Source: Sphingomonas sp. 67-36 (GTDB taxonomy: Bacteria > Pseudomonadota > Alphaproteobacteria > Sphingomonadales > Sphingomonadaceae). Taken from it: 64,000 bases of DNA. Positions 8,000 through 19,306 of this stretch are shown piece by piece. The stretch spans positions 167,518 to 231,517 of the forward strand of contig MKSU01000013.1 in the NCBI GenBank assembly GCA_001897375.1, in the 5' to 3' direction. The notes under the pieces are model-generated. The model saw nothing but the letters and a program-made list of their open reading frames with translations. It did no database searches and was not told where the DNA came from. Position 1 is the first letter of the stretch; the number at the start of each line of letters is the position of its first letter. Made by a program: the position numbers and the translations under genes.

Positions 8000-10126
8000 T
8001 CAGCGCGCGGCGGCCGCGTCGATCAGGGCGCGGACGCCGGGGCCGATCTTGACGATCAGGTCGGCGGGCGGCTGCGGCAGCAGGAAGGATTCGATCGGCC
8101 GCCACGACGCCTTCTCCTGCGTGTCGAGCGTGTCGAGCGCGGCGCGTGCCTTCGCGGCGAGATCGCGATCGAGCGGCCGGTGCGCCTCGATCGCGGCGAT
8201 CGCCTCCAGTCCGTAGCCGGCCAGCGCGGCGATCTGCGCCGAGGTCGGCCGCGCCTCCTCCAGCAATGGCCGGCGCGCCGACGCCGCGACGAAGCGCGCG
8301 TCATTGTCGCGCCACCGTGTCAGTTCGCCGGTCAGCGCCACCGCGAGCGACCGGTCGCCCCCGGCATAACGCGCGGCATCGGCGGCGAAGCGCCGCGCGA
8401 CGAGCGAATCGACCGGCGCTGCATCGGCCAGCGCATTGAGCGGCTGGACGATGCGCTTGCCAGCCAGCGCGGCCTTGATGCGGTGGTCGTGCGCCATGTT
8501 GCGCACCGGCCCGGTGATCGAAAGCAGGGTCATCACCGGATCGACCGCATCGGGCGCGAGCCGCATCGCCATCCGCATCCGGTTCGCCCGGTCGTCCAGC
8601 CCGTCGACCGTCAGCAGCGCGCCGATCGCGCCGAGCCGGCGATACATGTCGGCGGGATCGCGCACCGATTTCGCCGACCAGAAGCGCTCGGCCAGCGCCG
8701 CCGCGCGCGGCCACAGCACATGATCGACCATCTCGTCGGTGGTCGTCGGCGTCCACAGCGGCGCCTCTCCGCCCAGCACCAGCTTCTCCTGCTCCGGCGT
8801 GAGCGGCGGGCGGGGGAAAGCGACCAGCGCATCGCCGACATAGCCGGCGAGGAACGGGCTGGCCTTGCGCAGCATGGCGGCGAAGGCGGGGGTGAACCCG
8901 GCCGACGCGGTATCGGTGGGATCGAACGCGTAATGGAAGTCCGCCGGCATCAGCAGGTCGAGATAATAGCCCGCCGACACCACGGTGCGGTAACCCTTGG
9001 CGGTGACGTCGGCGGTGACGTTCGAGGTCTGCCACGCCTGCACGATCGCGTCGGTGGCGAGGCCGGGGCGCCCGGCCACCTCCTCCCAGCCCATCATCGT
9101 CTTGCCATGGCGGCGCAGGATCTGCTGCGCGCGGCGGTGGAAGTAATTCTCCACCGCGCGGCTGTCCGCCAGCTTCTCGCGCGTCATCAGCGCGCGGACG
9201 CCCGCGTCGCCGTCCCACACGCCGCTGGCCACCTCGTCGCCACCGATGTGGAAGACGGGATCGGGGAACAGCGCCGCCATCTCGCCGACCAGCGCATCGA
9301 GGAAGCGATACGTGGCGGGCGCGGCGGGGTTGAGCGCCACGTCGGCCGTGCCGAGCGGCCCTTTCTTTCCCTCCACCCCCAGTTCGGGATAGGCCCTGAC
9401 GATCGCGCGGCTGTGGCCCGGCACGTCGAATTCGGGGATGACGCGGATGCCGCGCTCCGCCGCATAGGCGACAAGTTCGCGGACCTGCGCCTGCGTGTAA
9501 TATTCGCCGCCGGCGGTCAGCTTCGGATAGCGGCGGACCTCGACGCGGAAGCCCTCGTCGTCGCTGAGATGGAGGTGGAGGACATTGAGCTTCACCCGCT
9601 CCATCGCGTCGATCTGGCGCCTGATCGTCTCGACGGCGAGGAAATGGCGCGCGGTGTCGAGCATCACCCCGCGCCACGCGAAACGCGGCGCGTCATCGAT
9701 CGTCACCGCCGCGAGCCGGATACCCTGCGGCGACAGCCCGACGAGCTGGCGCAAGGTGGCGAAGGCGCGCAGCACCCCGCTGCGCCCCTGCGCGTCGATA
9801 CGGATGCCCTGCGCCGTCACGGTCAGGCGATAGCCCTCGCCCTTGTCGGCCGCGTCGTCGGCGCTGGCGCAGGTGACGGCGAGCGGCACCGCCGCGCCCG
9901 CATCGAACGCCAGCCCGGTTTGCCGCCCGATATCCGCCTGCAACCGCGCCGCCGCCGCATCGAGCCGCCGCGCATCGCCGCAACCCGACCAGCGCGGCGC
10001 GAACGGCCCGGCGATCGCCAGCGCGCCCGCGCTCACCGCAACCGAGGCGGGGAGCGGCATCAGCGCGGGAGTCGCGCCGGCAGCGCCGGAAGCGAGCATC
10101 GCGCCGGCCAGCAACAGCGCCTTCAC
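8000..10126 (-). CDS. Glycoside hydrolase family 20 beta-N-acetylhexosaminidase
   Basis: A 708-residue exported GH20 enzyme that removes terminal beta-linked GlcNAc or GalNAc by substrate-assisted catalysis. A signal peptide (VKALLLAGAMLASGAAGA) precedes the GH20b-like N-terminal domain (residues about 20-145). The catalytic barrel starts near FAWRGVMLDTARHF, and the Asp297-Glu298 catalytic pair lies in HIGGDEV. The C-terminal 250 residues are helical and less conserved. The GTG start at 10126 is fixed by the 4-bp GTGA overlap with the esterase stop. Last gene of the operon TetR-GH3-esterase-GH20; it converges on the GH1 gene, with only 2 bp between the two stop codons. Confidence 0.92.
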   Translation of the reverse strand: MKALLLAGAMLASGAAGATPALMPLPASVAVSAGALAIAGPFAPRWSGCGDARRLDAAAARLQADIGRQTGLAFDAGAAVPLAVTCASADDAADKGEGYRLTVTAQGIRIDAQGRSGVLRAFATLRQLVGLSPQGIRLAAVTIDDAPRFAWRGVMLDTARHFLAVETIRRQIDAMERVKLNVLHLHLSDDEGFRVEVRRYPKLTAGGEYYTQAQVRELVAYAAERGIRVIPEFDVPGHSRAIVRAYPELGVEGKKGPLGTADVALNPAAPATYRFLDALVGEMAALFPDPVFHIGGDEVASGVWDGDAGVRALMTREKLADSRAVENYFHRRAQQILRRHGKTMMGWEEVAGRPGLATDAIVQAWQTSNVTADVTAKGYRTVVSAGYYLDLLMPADFHYAFDPTDTASAGFTPAFAAMLRKASPFLAGYVGDALVAFPRPPLTPEQEKLVLGGEAPLWTPTTTDEMVDHVLWPRAAALAERFWSAKSVRDPADMYRRLGAIGALLTVDGLDDRANRMRMAMRLAPDAVDPVMTLLSITGPVRNMAHDHRIKAALAGKRIVQPLNALADAAPVDSLVARRFAADAARYAGGDRSLAVALTGELTRWRDNDARFVAASARRPLLEEARPTSAQIAALAGYGLEAIAAIEAHRPLDRDLAAKARAALDTLDTQEKASWRPIESFLLPQPPADLIVKIGPGVRALIDAAAAR

Positions 10127-11670
10127 TGTCGTGCTCCCGCAGTCAGATCGAGCCGCGCTCGCCACGGATCGGGAACGGCCACCGCCTTGCCATCGCGGGT
10201 GAAATCCATCAGCGGCTCGCCGTCCTTGCCGACGCGCGGCCAGCGCGGCAGGCCCGCGCCATTGGGATCGCCCGCCTTGATGAATTGCACGAGATAGCCA
10301 TGAAACAGGCGCTGCGCCTCGATATCCTCCGGCGTCAGGCCGTTGGGATATGCGACGCGGATCGTGCCGAAGGCATAAGCTACGTCGCTGGCATGCTCCG
10401 CGCCGGGAACCGGCTTGCTTCGGATCGGGGTCGCAACATAGCCGAAGCGATAGCGCCATGCGGGCGCGTTCCGCGCCGCCGTGATCCGCGCGATGCGGCG
10501 CGCCGGCTCGGTCATGGAGCGATCCGCGCCGATCAGCGTGTTGATCGCCGGCAATGCGCCCTGCCCGCCCGGATCATAAGCGGCGCGCGCGGCGGCGGGA
10601 TCGGCGAAGGCGGCGAAGGCCTCGTCCTTCGTCGTCGCGCGGTTCAGCCCGAGATCGGCGTCGGTCGTGCCGATCAGCAGCGGCAATGCGTCGTGCCGGG
10701 CGGCGAACGCGCGATCGGTGTCCGCCGTCACCACGCGCCCGTCCTCGATCGGCCCGGTGAAGCGCGCGAGGCCGCCGAACACCAGCGAGATCATGCTGAG
10801 CCCGTCGTTGATCCTCGACGCAGGCAGCGCGCGCAGCCGGGCCAGCGCCGCCGCATCGCCGCCCTCGATCCCGGCGGAGGCGGCGAAGGCCAGCCCCGCC
10901 TTCTCCGCCGACACCCCGCCCGCTGCATCCTCATGCAGCAACCGCCGGCCGAGCAGCGGCGCGGCGCCGCCGCCGGACTGGACGATCGCGCGCGCGAACA
11001 GCCCGCGCGCCAGCGGCGATCCGGCGAGCAGCAGCACGGATTCGCCCCCGGCGGATTCGCCCATCACCGTCACGCGGCGCGGATCGCCACCGAAGGCGGC
11101 GATGTTGCGCTTGACCCATTGCAGCGCGGCGATCTGGTCAAGCAGGCCGTAATTGCCCTTCGGCTCGTCGGGATGCTCCGCCGACAGGGCCGGGAAGCCG
11201 AAGAAGCCCAGCCGCCCGAGCCGATAGTTGAAGGTGACGGCGACGATGCCGTCATGCGCGAACGCCTCCCCGCGCGTCTGCGGGTCGGAACTGCCGCCCG
11301 CGACATAGGCCCCGCCGTGGATCCACACCACCACCGGCAGCGCGGCCCCGCGATGCCCGGCCGGCCGCCACACGTTCGCGGTGAGGCAATCCTCCGCCAT
11401 CGGGCGCGTATCGCTCGCCTCGCGCGCCTGGATGCAATCCGGGCCGATCGCGCCCGCCTCGCGCACCCCGCTCCAGTGCGCGGCGGGCTGCGGCGCCCGC
11501 CAGCGCAGCGCGCCGACCGGCGGCGCGGCATAGGGAATGGCGAGGAACGCCTCCACCGCGTCCGCCATGGCGCCGCGCACCTGCCCCGTATCGGTCGCGA
11601 CGACCGGCGCGGCATCAGGCGCGGCGGCGGTGAGCAGCGCCGCCGACGCGAGCAGCCACCACGGCTTCAC
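10123..11670 (-). CDS. Type B carboxylesterase, exported
   Basis: A 515-residue alpha/beta hydrolase of the carboxylesterase type B family. A short signal peptide (VKPWWLLASAALLTAAAP) leads into FLAIPYAAPPVGALRW; the oxyanion-hole motif is VVVWIHGGAY and the nucleophile Ser206 lies in VMGESAGGES. The family acid and histidine lie further on, near GTTDAD and GAEHASDVAYAFG. The GTG start at 11670 overlaps the GH3 stop (GTGA). Within a glycosidase operon, removal of acyl or aryl ester groups from a glycan or glycoside is a plausible role, but the family is broad. Confidence 0.88.
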   Translation of the reverse strand: MKPWWLLASAALLTAAAPDAAPVVATDTGQVRGAMADAVEAFLAIPYAAPPVGALRWRAPQPAAHWSGVREAGAIGPDCIQAREASDTRPMAEDCLTANVWRPAGHRGAALPVVVWIHGGAYVAGGSSDPQTRGEAFAHDGIVAVTFNYRLGRLGFFGFPALSAEHPDEPKGNYGLLDQIAALQWVKRNIAAFGGDPRRVTVMGESAGGESVLLLAGSPLARGLFARAIVQSGGGAAPLLGRRLLHEDAAGGVSAEKAGLAFAASAGIEGGDAAALARLRALPASRINDGLSMISLVFGGLARFTGPIEDGRVVTADTDRAFAARHDALPLLIGTTDADLGLNRATTKDEAFAAFADPAAARAAYDPGGQGALPAINTLIGADRSMTEPARRIARITAARNAPAWRYRFGYVATPIRSKPVPGAEHASDVAYAFGTIRVAYPNGLTPEDIEAQRLFHGYLVQFIKAGDPNGAGLPRWPRVGKDGEPLMDFTRDGKAVAVPDPWRARLDLTAGARQ

Positions 11671-13937
11671 CGGCGGCGACTCTCGACAGCGGCGTCGAGC
11701 CGCGCGGTGCCGCGCAATTCCGGCTCGCCGGCGGACTTGCCGACGAAGAAGCGATACTCGCCCGCCGGCCGCACCCATTGTCCGGCCTTCTCGTCATAGG
11801 AGAGCAGCAACCACGGATCGGCGGCGATCGTCACCTCGCGCGTCTCGCCCGGTTTCAGCGCCACCCGCGCCCAGCCGGCCAGCCGGTGCGTGCGGCCCGG
11901 CGGCGCGATATAGAGTTGCGCGACCTCCACGCCCTCGCGCTTGCCGGTGTTGGTGATCCGCGCGGTGACGCTCAGCCCCGCGCCACCCGCCTGCTTCAAC
12001 CCGGCGTAGGCGAAGCTGGTATAGGTCAGGCCATAGCCGAACGGGAACAGCGGCTTGGCATCGGTCTTCTCGAACCAGCGATAACCGATGTCGCTGCCTT
12101 CCTTGTAATCGATCGTGAACGGATCGTATTTGACGCCGATGCCGAGCGGACGCTGCTTCGCCGGGTCGTAACCCACTTCCCGCGGGTGCGGGAGCTGATC
12201 GGTCGCGGCGGGGAAGGTGAGCGGCAGGCGGCCCGACGGCGACGACGCGCCGGTGAGGATCGCGGCGATCGCCTCGCCGCCGCGCTGGCCGGGGAACCAC
12301 GCCTCCAGCACCGCGCCGACCTTGTCGAGCCACGGCATGACGACGGGGTTGCCGGTCTCCAGCACCACGCCGGTGCGCGGATTGGCGGCGGCGACGGCGG
12401 CGATCGTCGCGTCCTGCCCGTAAGGCAGCGACAGGTCCGCGCTGTCGATCCCCTCCATCTCCGGCTTCACCGCGAAGACGAGCGCGATGTCCGCGTCCTT
12501 CGCGACGGCGGCGGCGCGAGCTGCGTCCGATCCATCGTCGAACACGATCCGCGCGCCCGGCAGCGCCGCCTGCAACGCCTTGAGCGGCGAGGACAGGTCA
12601 TAGGACGGCGCCATCAGCGCGAGCAGCGGGTGCGTCCCTTCCGGCACGTCGCGATAGACGCCGCCATAGGGGATCACCTGCGACGAGCCGCCGCCGGCGG
12701 GCACGCCCTTGTCGGCGTGGCGGCCGATCACCGCGATTGTCCTGGCACTAGCGGCGAGCGGCAGCAGGCCGTCGTTCTTGAGCAGCACCATGCCCGCTTC
12801 CGCCATCGCCTGCGCGCGCGCGGCATGGGCGGCCTGGTCGATCGCGCCGCCCGGCTTCGCGACGTGATCGAGCGCGCCGACCGCGATCATCGAGCGCACG
12901 ATGCGCAGCGCCATCTCGCGCACCTGCGCGCGGCTGATCTCGCCCTTGTCGATCGCCGCCGGGATGCCGGCGAAATAATCCTTGTCCTGCGGCGACTGCT
13001 GGTCGAGCCCGGCGTCGATCGACGGCTTCAGGCTCATCGTCGCGCCCCAGTCGGACATCACCCAGCCGCGATAGCCCCAGTCGCCACGCAGCACGTCCTT
13101 CAGCAGATAATCGCTCTCGCAGGCATAGCTGCCGCGCACGCGATTGTAGGCGCACATCACCGAGGCGGGCTTGCCGCGCTTGATGCCGATCTCGAACGCC
13201 AGCAGATCGGATTCGCGCAGCGCCGCGTCTGACGCCTGCACGTCATAGACGAAGCGGCCGCTCTCCTGGCTGTTGGCGGCGAAATGTTTGATCGTGGAAG
13301 CGACGTGATGCGCCTGGATGCCCGCGATCTGCTCGGCGGCCAGCGTGCCCGCGAGCAGCGGGTCCTCGCCGAGATATTCGAAATTGCGCCCGTTGCGCGG
13401 CTCGCGCGCGAGGTTCACCCCGCCGGCGAGCTGGACGTTGATGCCCTTGGCGAACGCCTCCGCGCCGATGATGTCGCCCGCCGCGCGCGCCATCGCCGGA
13501 TCGAACGTCGCGGCGAGCGACAGCGTGGAGGGAAGCGCCGTCGCATGATCGCCCGGCCGCAGATAGCCGATATCGGCGACGCCGAGGCTGGCGTCGGCCA
13601 GTTGCAGCGCGGGAAAGCCGAGCCGCTCGATCGCCGGCACGAAGCCGGCGGTGCCGATCGCGCCCTTCGGCTTGGGCTGACGCATCGCCTCCGGGATGAA
13701 CGGCGGCAGCGGCACGCCGAGATCGAGCAGGCTGCCGCCCGAGCGGGATTTAAGCAGCGAGAGCTGCTCGTCGAGCGTCATCGCATCGACGAGCGCGGCG
13801 GCGCGGGCATCGACGGAAGCGGCGCCGTCAGCCCGTGTCTTGTTCGCAGGTATCGGCCTGTCCTTTCCGGTTGCGGGAAGCGCCGCCGACGCGGCGAGGA
13901 TCGCCAGCGCGGCGAGCGGGAAGCGCGCGGCGCTCAT
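11667..13937 (-). CDS. Glycoside hydrolase family 3 beta-glucosidase-like enzyme
   Basis: A 756-residue exported GH3 enzyme. Signal peptide (MSAARFPLAALAILAASAA), then the (beta/alpha)8 domain with the substrate motif KHFAANSQESGR and the nucleophile Asp296 in VMSDWGAT. The second alpha/beta sandwich domain starts near GMVLLKNDGLLPL, and the C-terminal fibronectin-like domain contains PFGYGLTYTSF and VEVAQLYIAPP. Full-length three-domain architecture. ATG 13937 overlaps the TetR stop (ATGA), so regulator and enzyme are co-translated. Likely releases terminal glucose or a related sugar from beta-linked oligosaccharides imported by the neighbouring TonB receptor. Confidence 0.92.
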   Translation of the reverse strand: MSAARFPLAALAILAASAALPATGKDRPIPANKTRADGAASVDARAAALVDAMTLDEQLSLLKSRSGGSLLDLGVPLPPFIPEAMRQPKPKGAIGTAGFVPAIERLGFPALQLADASLGVADIGYLRPGDHATALPSTLSLAATFDPAMARAAGDIIGAEAFAKGINVQLAGGVNLAREPRNGRNFEYLGEDPLLAGTLAAEQIAGIQAHHVASTIKHFAANSQESGRFVYDVQASDAALRESDLLAFEIGIKRGKPASVMCAYNRVRGSYACESDYLLKDVLRGDWGYRGWVMSDWGATMSLKPSIDAGLDQQSPQDKDYFAGIPAAIDKGEISRAQVREMALRIVRSMIAVGALDHVAKPGGAIDQAAHAARAQAMAEAGMVLLKNDGLLPLAASARTIAVIGRHADKGVPAGGGSSQVIPYGGVYRDVPEGTHPLLALMAPSYDLSSPLKALQAALPGARIVFDDGSDAARAAAVAKDADIALVFAVKPEMEGIDSADLSLPYGQDATIAAVAAANPRTGVVLETGNPVVMPWLDKVGAVLEAWFPGQRGGEAIAAILTGASSPSGRLPLTFPAATDQLPHPREVGYDPAKQRPLGIGVKYDPFTIDYKEGSDIGYRWFEKTDAKPLFPFGYGLTYTSFAYAGLKQAGGAGLSVTARITNTGKREGVEVAQLYIAPPGRTHRLAGWARVALKPGETREVTIAADPWLLLSYDEKAGQWVRPAGEYRFFVGKSAGEPELRGTARLDAAVESRRR

Positions 13938-14566
13938 TGCGCGGCCCCGGTGCCATCAAGGCGCAGCACGCCGGTCTCGAACCCCGCATCGACCAATCGG
14001 CTGAGCAGGCGGACCGACGCGGCCACCTCCTCCGGTCGCGGCGTGAGCACGCTGGCGATCGACAGCCCGCGCACCGCCCAGACGATCAGCCGCATCATCG
14101 CCATCGACGTATCCGCCACACCGGTCGTCTCGCGGACGTGGCGGAGCGCATCCTCCTCGATCCGCGCCTGGATCGGCGCCAGCTTCTCGGCAAGGACGTG
14201 ATCGCTGCGCGATCCCTGCAGGATTTCGAGCACCGCGACGCCGGACGGGCGGCTCAGCACCTCCCACACCACTTCGGGATAGGCCCGGACGATCCGGCGC
14301 GTGTCCTTCATCCCGCGGAAATGCTCCGCGTAGCGCTCCAGCTCCTCCTCATAGACCGCCTCGACCACGAAGGTCATCAGATCGGCCTTGGTGCGGAACT
14401 GGTGCAGCATCGCGCCGCGGCTGACCCCGGCCTCCGCCGCGACCAGCATCGTGGTGGTCGCGCCGTAACCGTGCTCGCGCAACATGCGTATCGCGGCATC
14501 GAGCAGGGCGGCGCGCGTTCCCGCGCTTCGCTCCGCTTGTGTCCGCCGGCGTCGAACTTCCGTCAT
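13934..14566 (-). CDS. TetR/AcrR-family transcriptional regulator
   Basis: A 210-residue TetR repressor. The N-terminal helix-turn-helix spans residues about 8-55, with AALLDAAIRMLREHGY and AAEAGVSRGAMLHQF as the recognition unit; the rest is the helical ligand domain. ATG 14566 is chosen over an in-frame ATG 14 codons upstream because of the strong GGAGGAGGGG immediately before it. It heads the GH3-esterase-GH20 operon and faces the TonB receptor across about 200 bp that contain the palindrome CTGTAAATTACAG, a likely target. Predicted autoregulator of the saccharide locus; the inducer is unknown. Confidence 0.88.
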   Translation of the reverse strand: MTEVRRRRTQAERSAGTRAALLDAAIRMLREHGYGATTTMLVAAEAGVSRGAMLHQFRTKADLMTFVVEAVYEEELERYAEHFRGMKDTRRIVRAYPEVVWEVLSRPSGVAVLEILQGSRSDHVLAEKLAPIQARIEEDALRHVRETTGVADTSMAMMRLIVWAVRGLSIASVLTPRPEEVAASVRLLSRLVDAGFETGVLRLDGTGAAQ

Positions 14567-14672
14567 TCCCCTCCTCCAGTCGGCGACGAATCCGCCGTCC
14601 ATCGGCACGCATAGCGCGTCATTTCCATCCGGCTAGCGCGATTGGGCGGGCGCGGTCAACAAACAAACGGGC

Positions 14673-14701
14673 TTGACTGACTGTAAATTACAGCCATACC
14701 G
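14673..14701 (+). promoter_or_regulatory. Promoter with TetR-type palindrome ahead of the TonB receptor
   Basis: TTGACT (14673-14678) is a good -35, followed by the perfect 13-bp palindrome CTGTAAATTACAG (14681-14693) in the spacer and a weak -10 (ATACCG, 14696-14701). A palindrome between -35 and -10 next to a divergent tetR gene is the classic repressor arrangement. The 9-mer CTGACTGTA is shared with the GH1 upstream region. Confidence 0.55.
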
Positions 14702-14763
14702 GCCCGAAGCGATCAGGTGCCGGGCGGTCCGGCCGCGAATCGCCGGGGGAGGAGCGAGGAAAA

Positions 14764-17055
<2,292 letters not shown>

Positions 17056-17066
17056 GCCATCCCCTG

Positions 17067-17100
17067 CCGGGCCGGACGCCATGTCCGGCCCGGTCTTTTT
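17067..17100 (+). terminator. Rho-independent terminator after the TonB receptor
   Basis: A perfect 11-bp stem, CCGGGCCGGAC (17067-17077) with GTCCGGCCCGG (17083-17093), loop GCCAT, followed by TCTTTTT. It lies 12 bp after the receptor stop and 26 bp before the next start codon, so the downstream isomerase-like gene needs read-through or another promoter. Confidence 0.9.
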
Positions 17101-17125
17101 CGGGGACAAGAGTAGGGAAGGACGC

Positions 17126-18034
17126 ATGAAGCTCGATCGCCGCCACCTTCTCCGCCTCGCCGGAGCCACCGCCGTCGCGGCGGCGGCCGGGCCGGCCAGC
17201 GCCGTCACGCCCGCGTTCGCGCCGGCGATCGGCGTGCAGCTCTACATGCTGCGCGACCTGCTGGCGAAGGATGTCGAGGGCACGCTGGCGGCGATCGCGC
17301 GGATCGGCATCCGGTTCGTCGAATTCGCCGGCTATCACGATCGCACGCCGGCCCAGTGGCGCGCTTTGCTCACGGCCAACGGCCTCATCGCGATCGGCGC
17401 GCACGGCCTCTATCCCGACATGCGCGACGAGCAGGCCGCCGCCGCGATCGACGCCGCCGCCGCGATCGGGCTGGAATGGGTGGTCGCCGCCGTGCCGCGC
17501 CTCCCCGGCCTGACGCTGCCGATCACCGAGGAGAAATTCCGCGCCGCCACGCAGCGCATCACCGCCGACGACATCAAGGCGGCCGCCGCGCGCTTCAACC
17601 GCTTCGGCGAGATGGCGAAGGCGGCGGGGATGCGCTTCGCCTATCACAACCACGGCTTCGATTTCCGGCGCTACGACGGCCGCTACGGGCTGGACCTGAT
17701 CCTGGCCGAGACCGATCCGGCGCTTGTCGGACTCGAGCTGGATATCGGCAACACGATCGCCGCCGGCGCCGATCCGCTGCCGTATCTCGCGCCGGGCGGA
17801 CGGGTGCGGCTGGCGCACGTCAAGGACTGGCGCGGGCCGTACACGCCTTCGCTCTACGAGATACCGGCGTCGGCGCCCGTCGGGGAGGGCACGATCGCAT
17901 GGCCGCCGATCCTCGCCGCGCTGAAACGCGCCCGCGTGCCTTATGTCTTCATCGAACAGGAAGGTATCAATCAGGCCGACGCGCTCGACCTGCTCGCGCG
18001 CAACTGGCGTTATCTGCAAGGGGAAGGAAAATGA
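17126..18034 (+). CDS. Tat-exported sugar phosphate isomerase/epimerase-like TIM-barrel protein
   Basis: A 302-residue protein of the xylose-isomerase-like TIM-barrel (AP_endonuc_2/IolE-type) superfamily. MKLDRRHLLRLAGATAVAA is a twin-arginine signal. The barrel begins GVQLYMLRDLLAKDVEGTL; metal-site candidates are in FAYHNHGFDF, GLELDIGN, LAHVKDW and FIEQEG. ATG 17126 is chosen because GGGAAGGACGC precedes it and the Tat signal starts there. Its stop overlaps the SGNH hydrolase start (ATGA). A periplasmic sugar epimerase or 3-keto-glycoside-processing role would suit the saccharide locus, but this is inference. Confidence 0.82.
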   Translation: MKLDRRHLLRLAGATAVAAAAGPASAVTPAFAPAIGVQLYMLRDLLAKDVEGTLAAIARIGIRFVEFAGYHDRTPAQWRALLTANGLIAIGAHGLYPDMRDEQAAAAIDAAAAIGLEWVVAAVPRLPGLTLPITEEKFRAATQRITADDIKAAAARFNRFGEMAKAAGMRFAYHNHGFDFRRYDGRYGLDLILAETDPALVGLELDIGNTIAAGADPLPYLAPGGRVRLAHVKDWRGPYTPSLYEIPASAPVGEGTIAWPPILAALKRARVPYVFIEQEGINQADALDLLARNWRYLQGEGK

Positions 18035-18876
18035 CCGTCGCCCTGATCGCCGCGCTGGCGCTTGCCGGGCAGGCCGCACCGGCCTCCCCGCCGCTGGCGG
18101 TGGGCATTCTCGCCGATCCCTGCGCCGCGCTACCGGCGATGCCGCCCATCGTCGCCGATTATATGGCGCGCTATGCGAAGGCGAAGGCCGCCGGTCAGCC
18201 CGCGCCGCCCGTCACCGCCGACGGCATGGCGATCTACCAGCGCTGGCAGGATGCGCTGCTCGTCAGCGACTTCCCCGGCCTGTGCCGCTATCGCGCCGAG
18301 AATGCCGCGCTGCCGCCCGCCAGTGCCGGCCGCATCGTCTTCTTCGGGGATTCGATCACCGAATTGTGGCAGCGCGAGGATCCCGGCTTCTTCACCGCCG
18401 ATCGCATCGACCGCGGCATCAGCGGGCAGACGACGGCGCAGATGCTGGGCCGCTTCCGCGCCGACGTGATCGACCTCAAGCCGCGCACCGTCCACATCAT
18501 GGCCGGCACCAACGACATCGCCGGCAACACCGGCCCGACCACGCTGGCGGCGATCGAGGGCAACATCCGCTCGATGGCTGAACTGGCGCGCGCGCACGGG
18601 ATCAGGGTCGTGCTGGCCTCCGTGCCGCCCGCCGCGCGGTTCGGCTGGCGGCCCGGCATCGCGCCGGTGGAGAGCATCCGCGCACTCAATGCCTGGCTCG
18701 CCGATTACGCGCGCCGCGAGAAGCTGACCTATATCGATTATCATTCGGCGCTGGAGGACAGGGACCACGCCTTCCGTGCCGAATGGTCGGGCGACGGCGT
18801 CCATCCAAATGCCGCCGGCTATGTCGTGATGCGCCGCATCGTCGAGCGGGCGCTGGGGCCGGACGGCCGGCGATGA
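18031..18876 (+). CDS. SGNH/GDSL-family hydrolase, exported
   Basis: A 281-residue SGNH hydrolase. A short signal peptide (MTVALIAALALAGQAAPAS) is followed by an extra region to residue about 105 and then block I FFGDSITELW (Ser nucleophile), a block II Gly (ISGQTTAQM), block III AGTNDIAGN and block V GDGVHPNAAGY with Asp and His. These enzymes deacetylate or de-esterify polysaccharides and lipids. Coupled by a 4-bp ATGA overlap to the isomerase-like gene, so probably a carbohydrate acetyl-esterase in the same saccharide pathway. Ends 4 bp before the convergent thioesterase. Confidence 0.87.
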   Translation: MTVALIAALALAGQAAPASPPLAVGILADPCAALPAMPPIVADYMARYAKAKAAGQPAPPVTADGMAIYQRWQDALLVSDFPGLCRYRAENAALPPASAGRIVFFGDSITELWQREDPGFFTADRIDRGISGQTTAQMLGRFRADVIDLKPRTVHIMAGTNDIAGNTGPTTLAAIEGNIRSMAELARAHGIRVVLASVPPAARFGWRPGIAPVESIRALNAWLADYARREKLTYIDYHSALEDRDHAFRAEWSGDGVHPNAAGYVVMRRIVERALGPDGRR

Positions 18877-18880
18877 GCGA

Positions 18881-19306
18881 TCAGGGCAGCGCGTAGCCCA
18901 CCGTCGCCTGCGCGACCAGCCGATCCTCCGCGCCCTGCCAGATCCGCACGTCGACCGTCGCCAGCCGCCGGCCGAGCTTCATGAGGTGCGCGTCGGCGAC
19001 GATCGGCTCGAACCGGCAGGCGCGCAGGAAGGAGATCGACAGCGCGTTGGTCACCGCCATCGCCTCCGGGCCGTGATGCGCGGCGATCACGCCGTAAGCG
19101 GCGACGTCGGCCAGCGCCATCAGCGTCGGGCCGGAGACGATGCCGCCCGGCCGCGCCATCGCCGGCAGCGGATCGAGCCGCATCCGCAGGCGGCCCCGCG
19201 CGAGGCTCTCCACCTCGCCCAGCGTCGCCCGCGCGGCGGTGGGGAAGGCGGCGTCGAGGAACGCCGACAGCTCCGCCACCGTCAGGCGCAACACAGGCTC
19301 GCCCAT
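18881..19306 (-). CDS. PaaI-type hotdog-fold thioesterase
   Basis: A 141-residue acyl-CoA thioesterase-like protein. The hotdog core includes LPAMARPGGIVSGPTLMALAD (long helix region) and ALSISFLRAC, with the GG-x-(V/I)-S-G-PT pattern of PaaI/YdiI relatives. The ATG overlaps the purC stop by one base (TGATG), so it is translated from the purC message. Substrate unknown; a housekeeping CoA-ester hydrolase is likely. Confidence 0.8.
   Translation of the reverse strand: MGEPVLRLTVAELSAFLDAAFPTAARATLGEVESLARGRLRMRLDPLPAMARPGGIVSGPTLMALADVAAYGVIAAHHGPEAMAVTNALSISFLRACRFEPIVADAHLMKLGRRLATVDVRIWQGAEDRLVAQATVGYALP

Noticed and set aside
7874-10297. 807-residue plus-strand open frame over the GH20 gene
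   Set aside because: Antisense of a gene with GH20 catalytic motifs; composition is Arg/Gly/His-rich without domains or a ribosome site.
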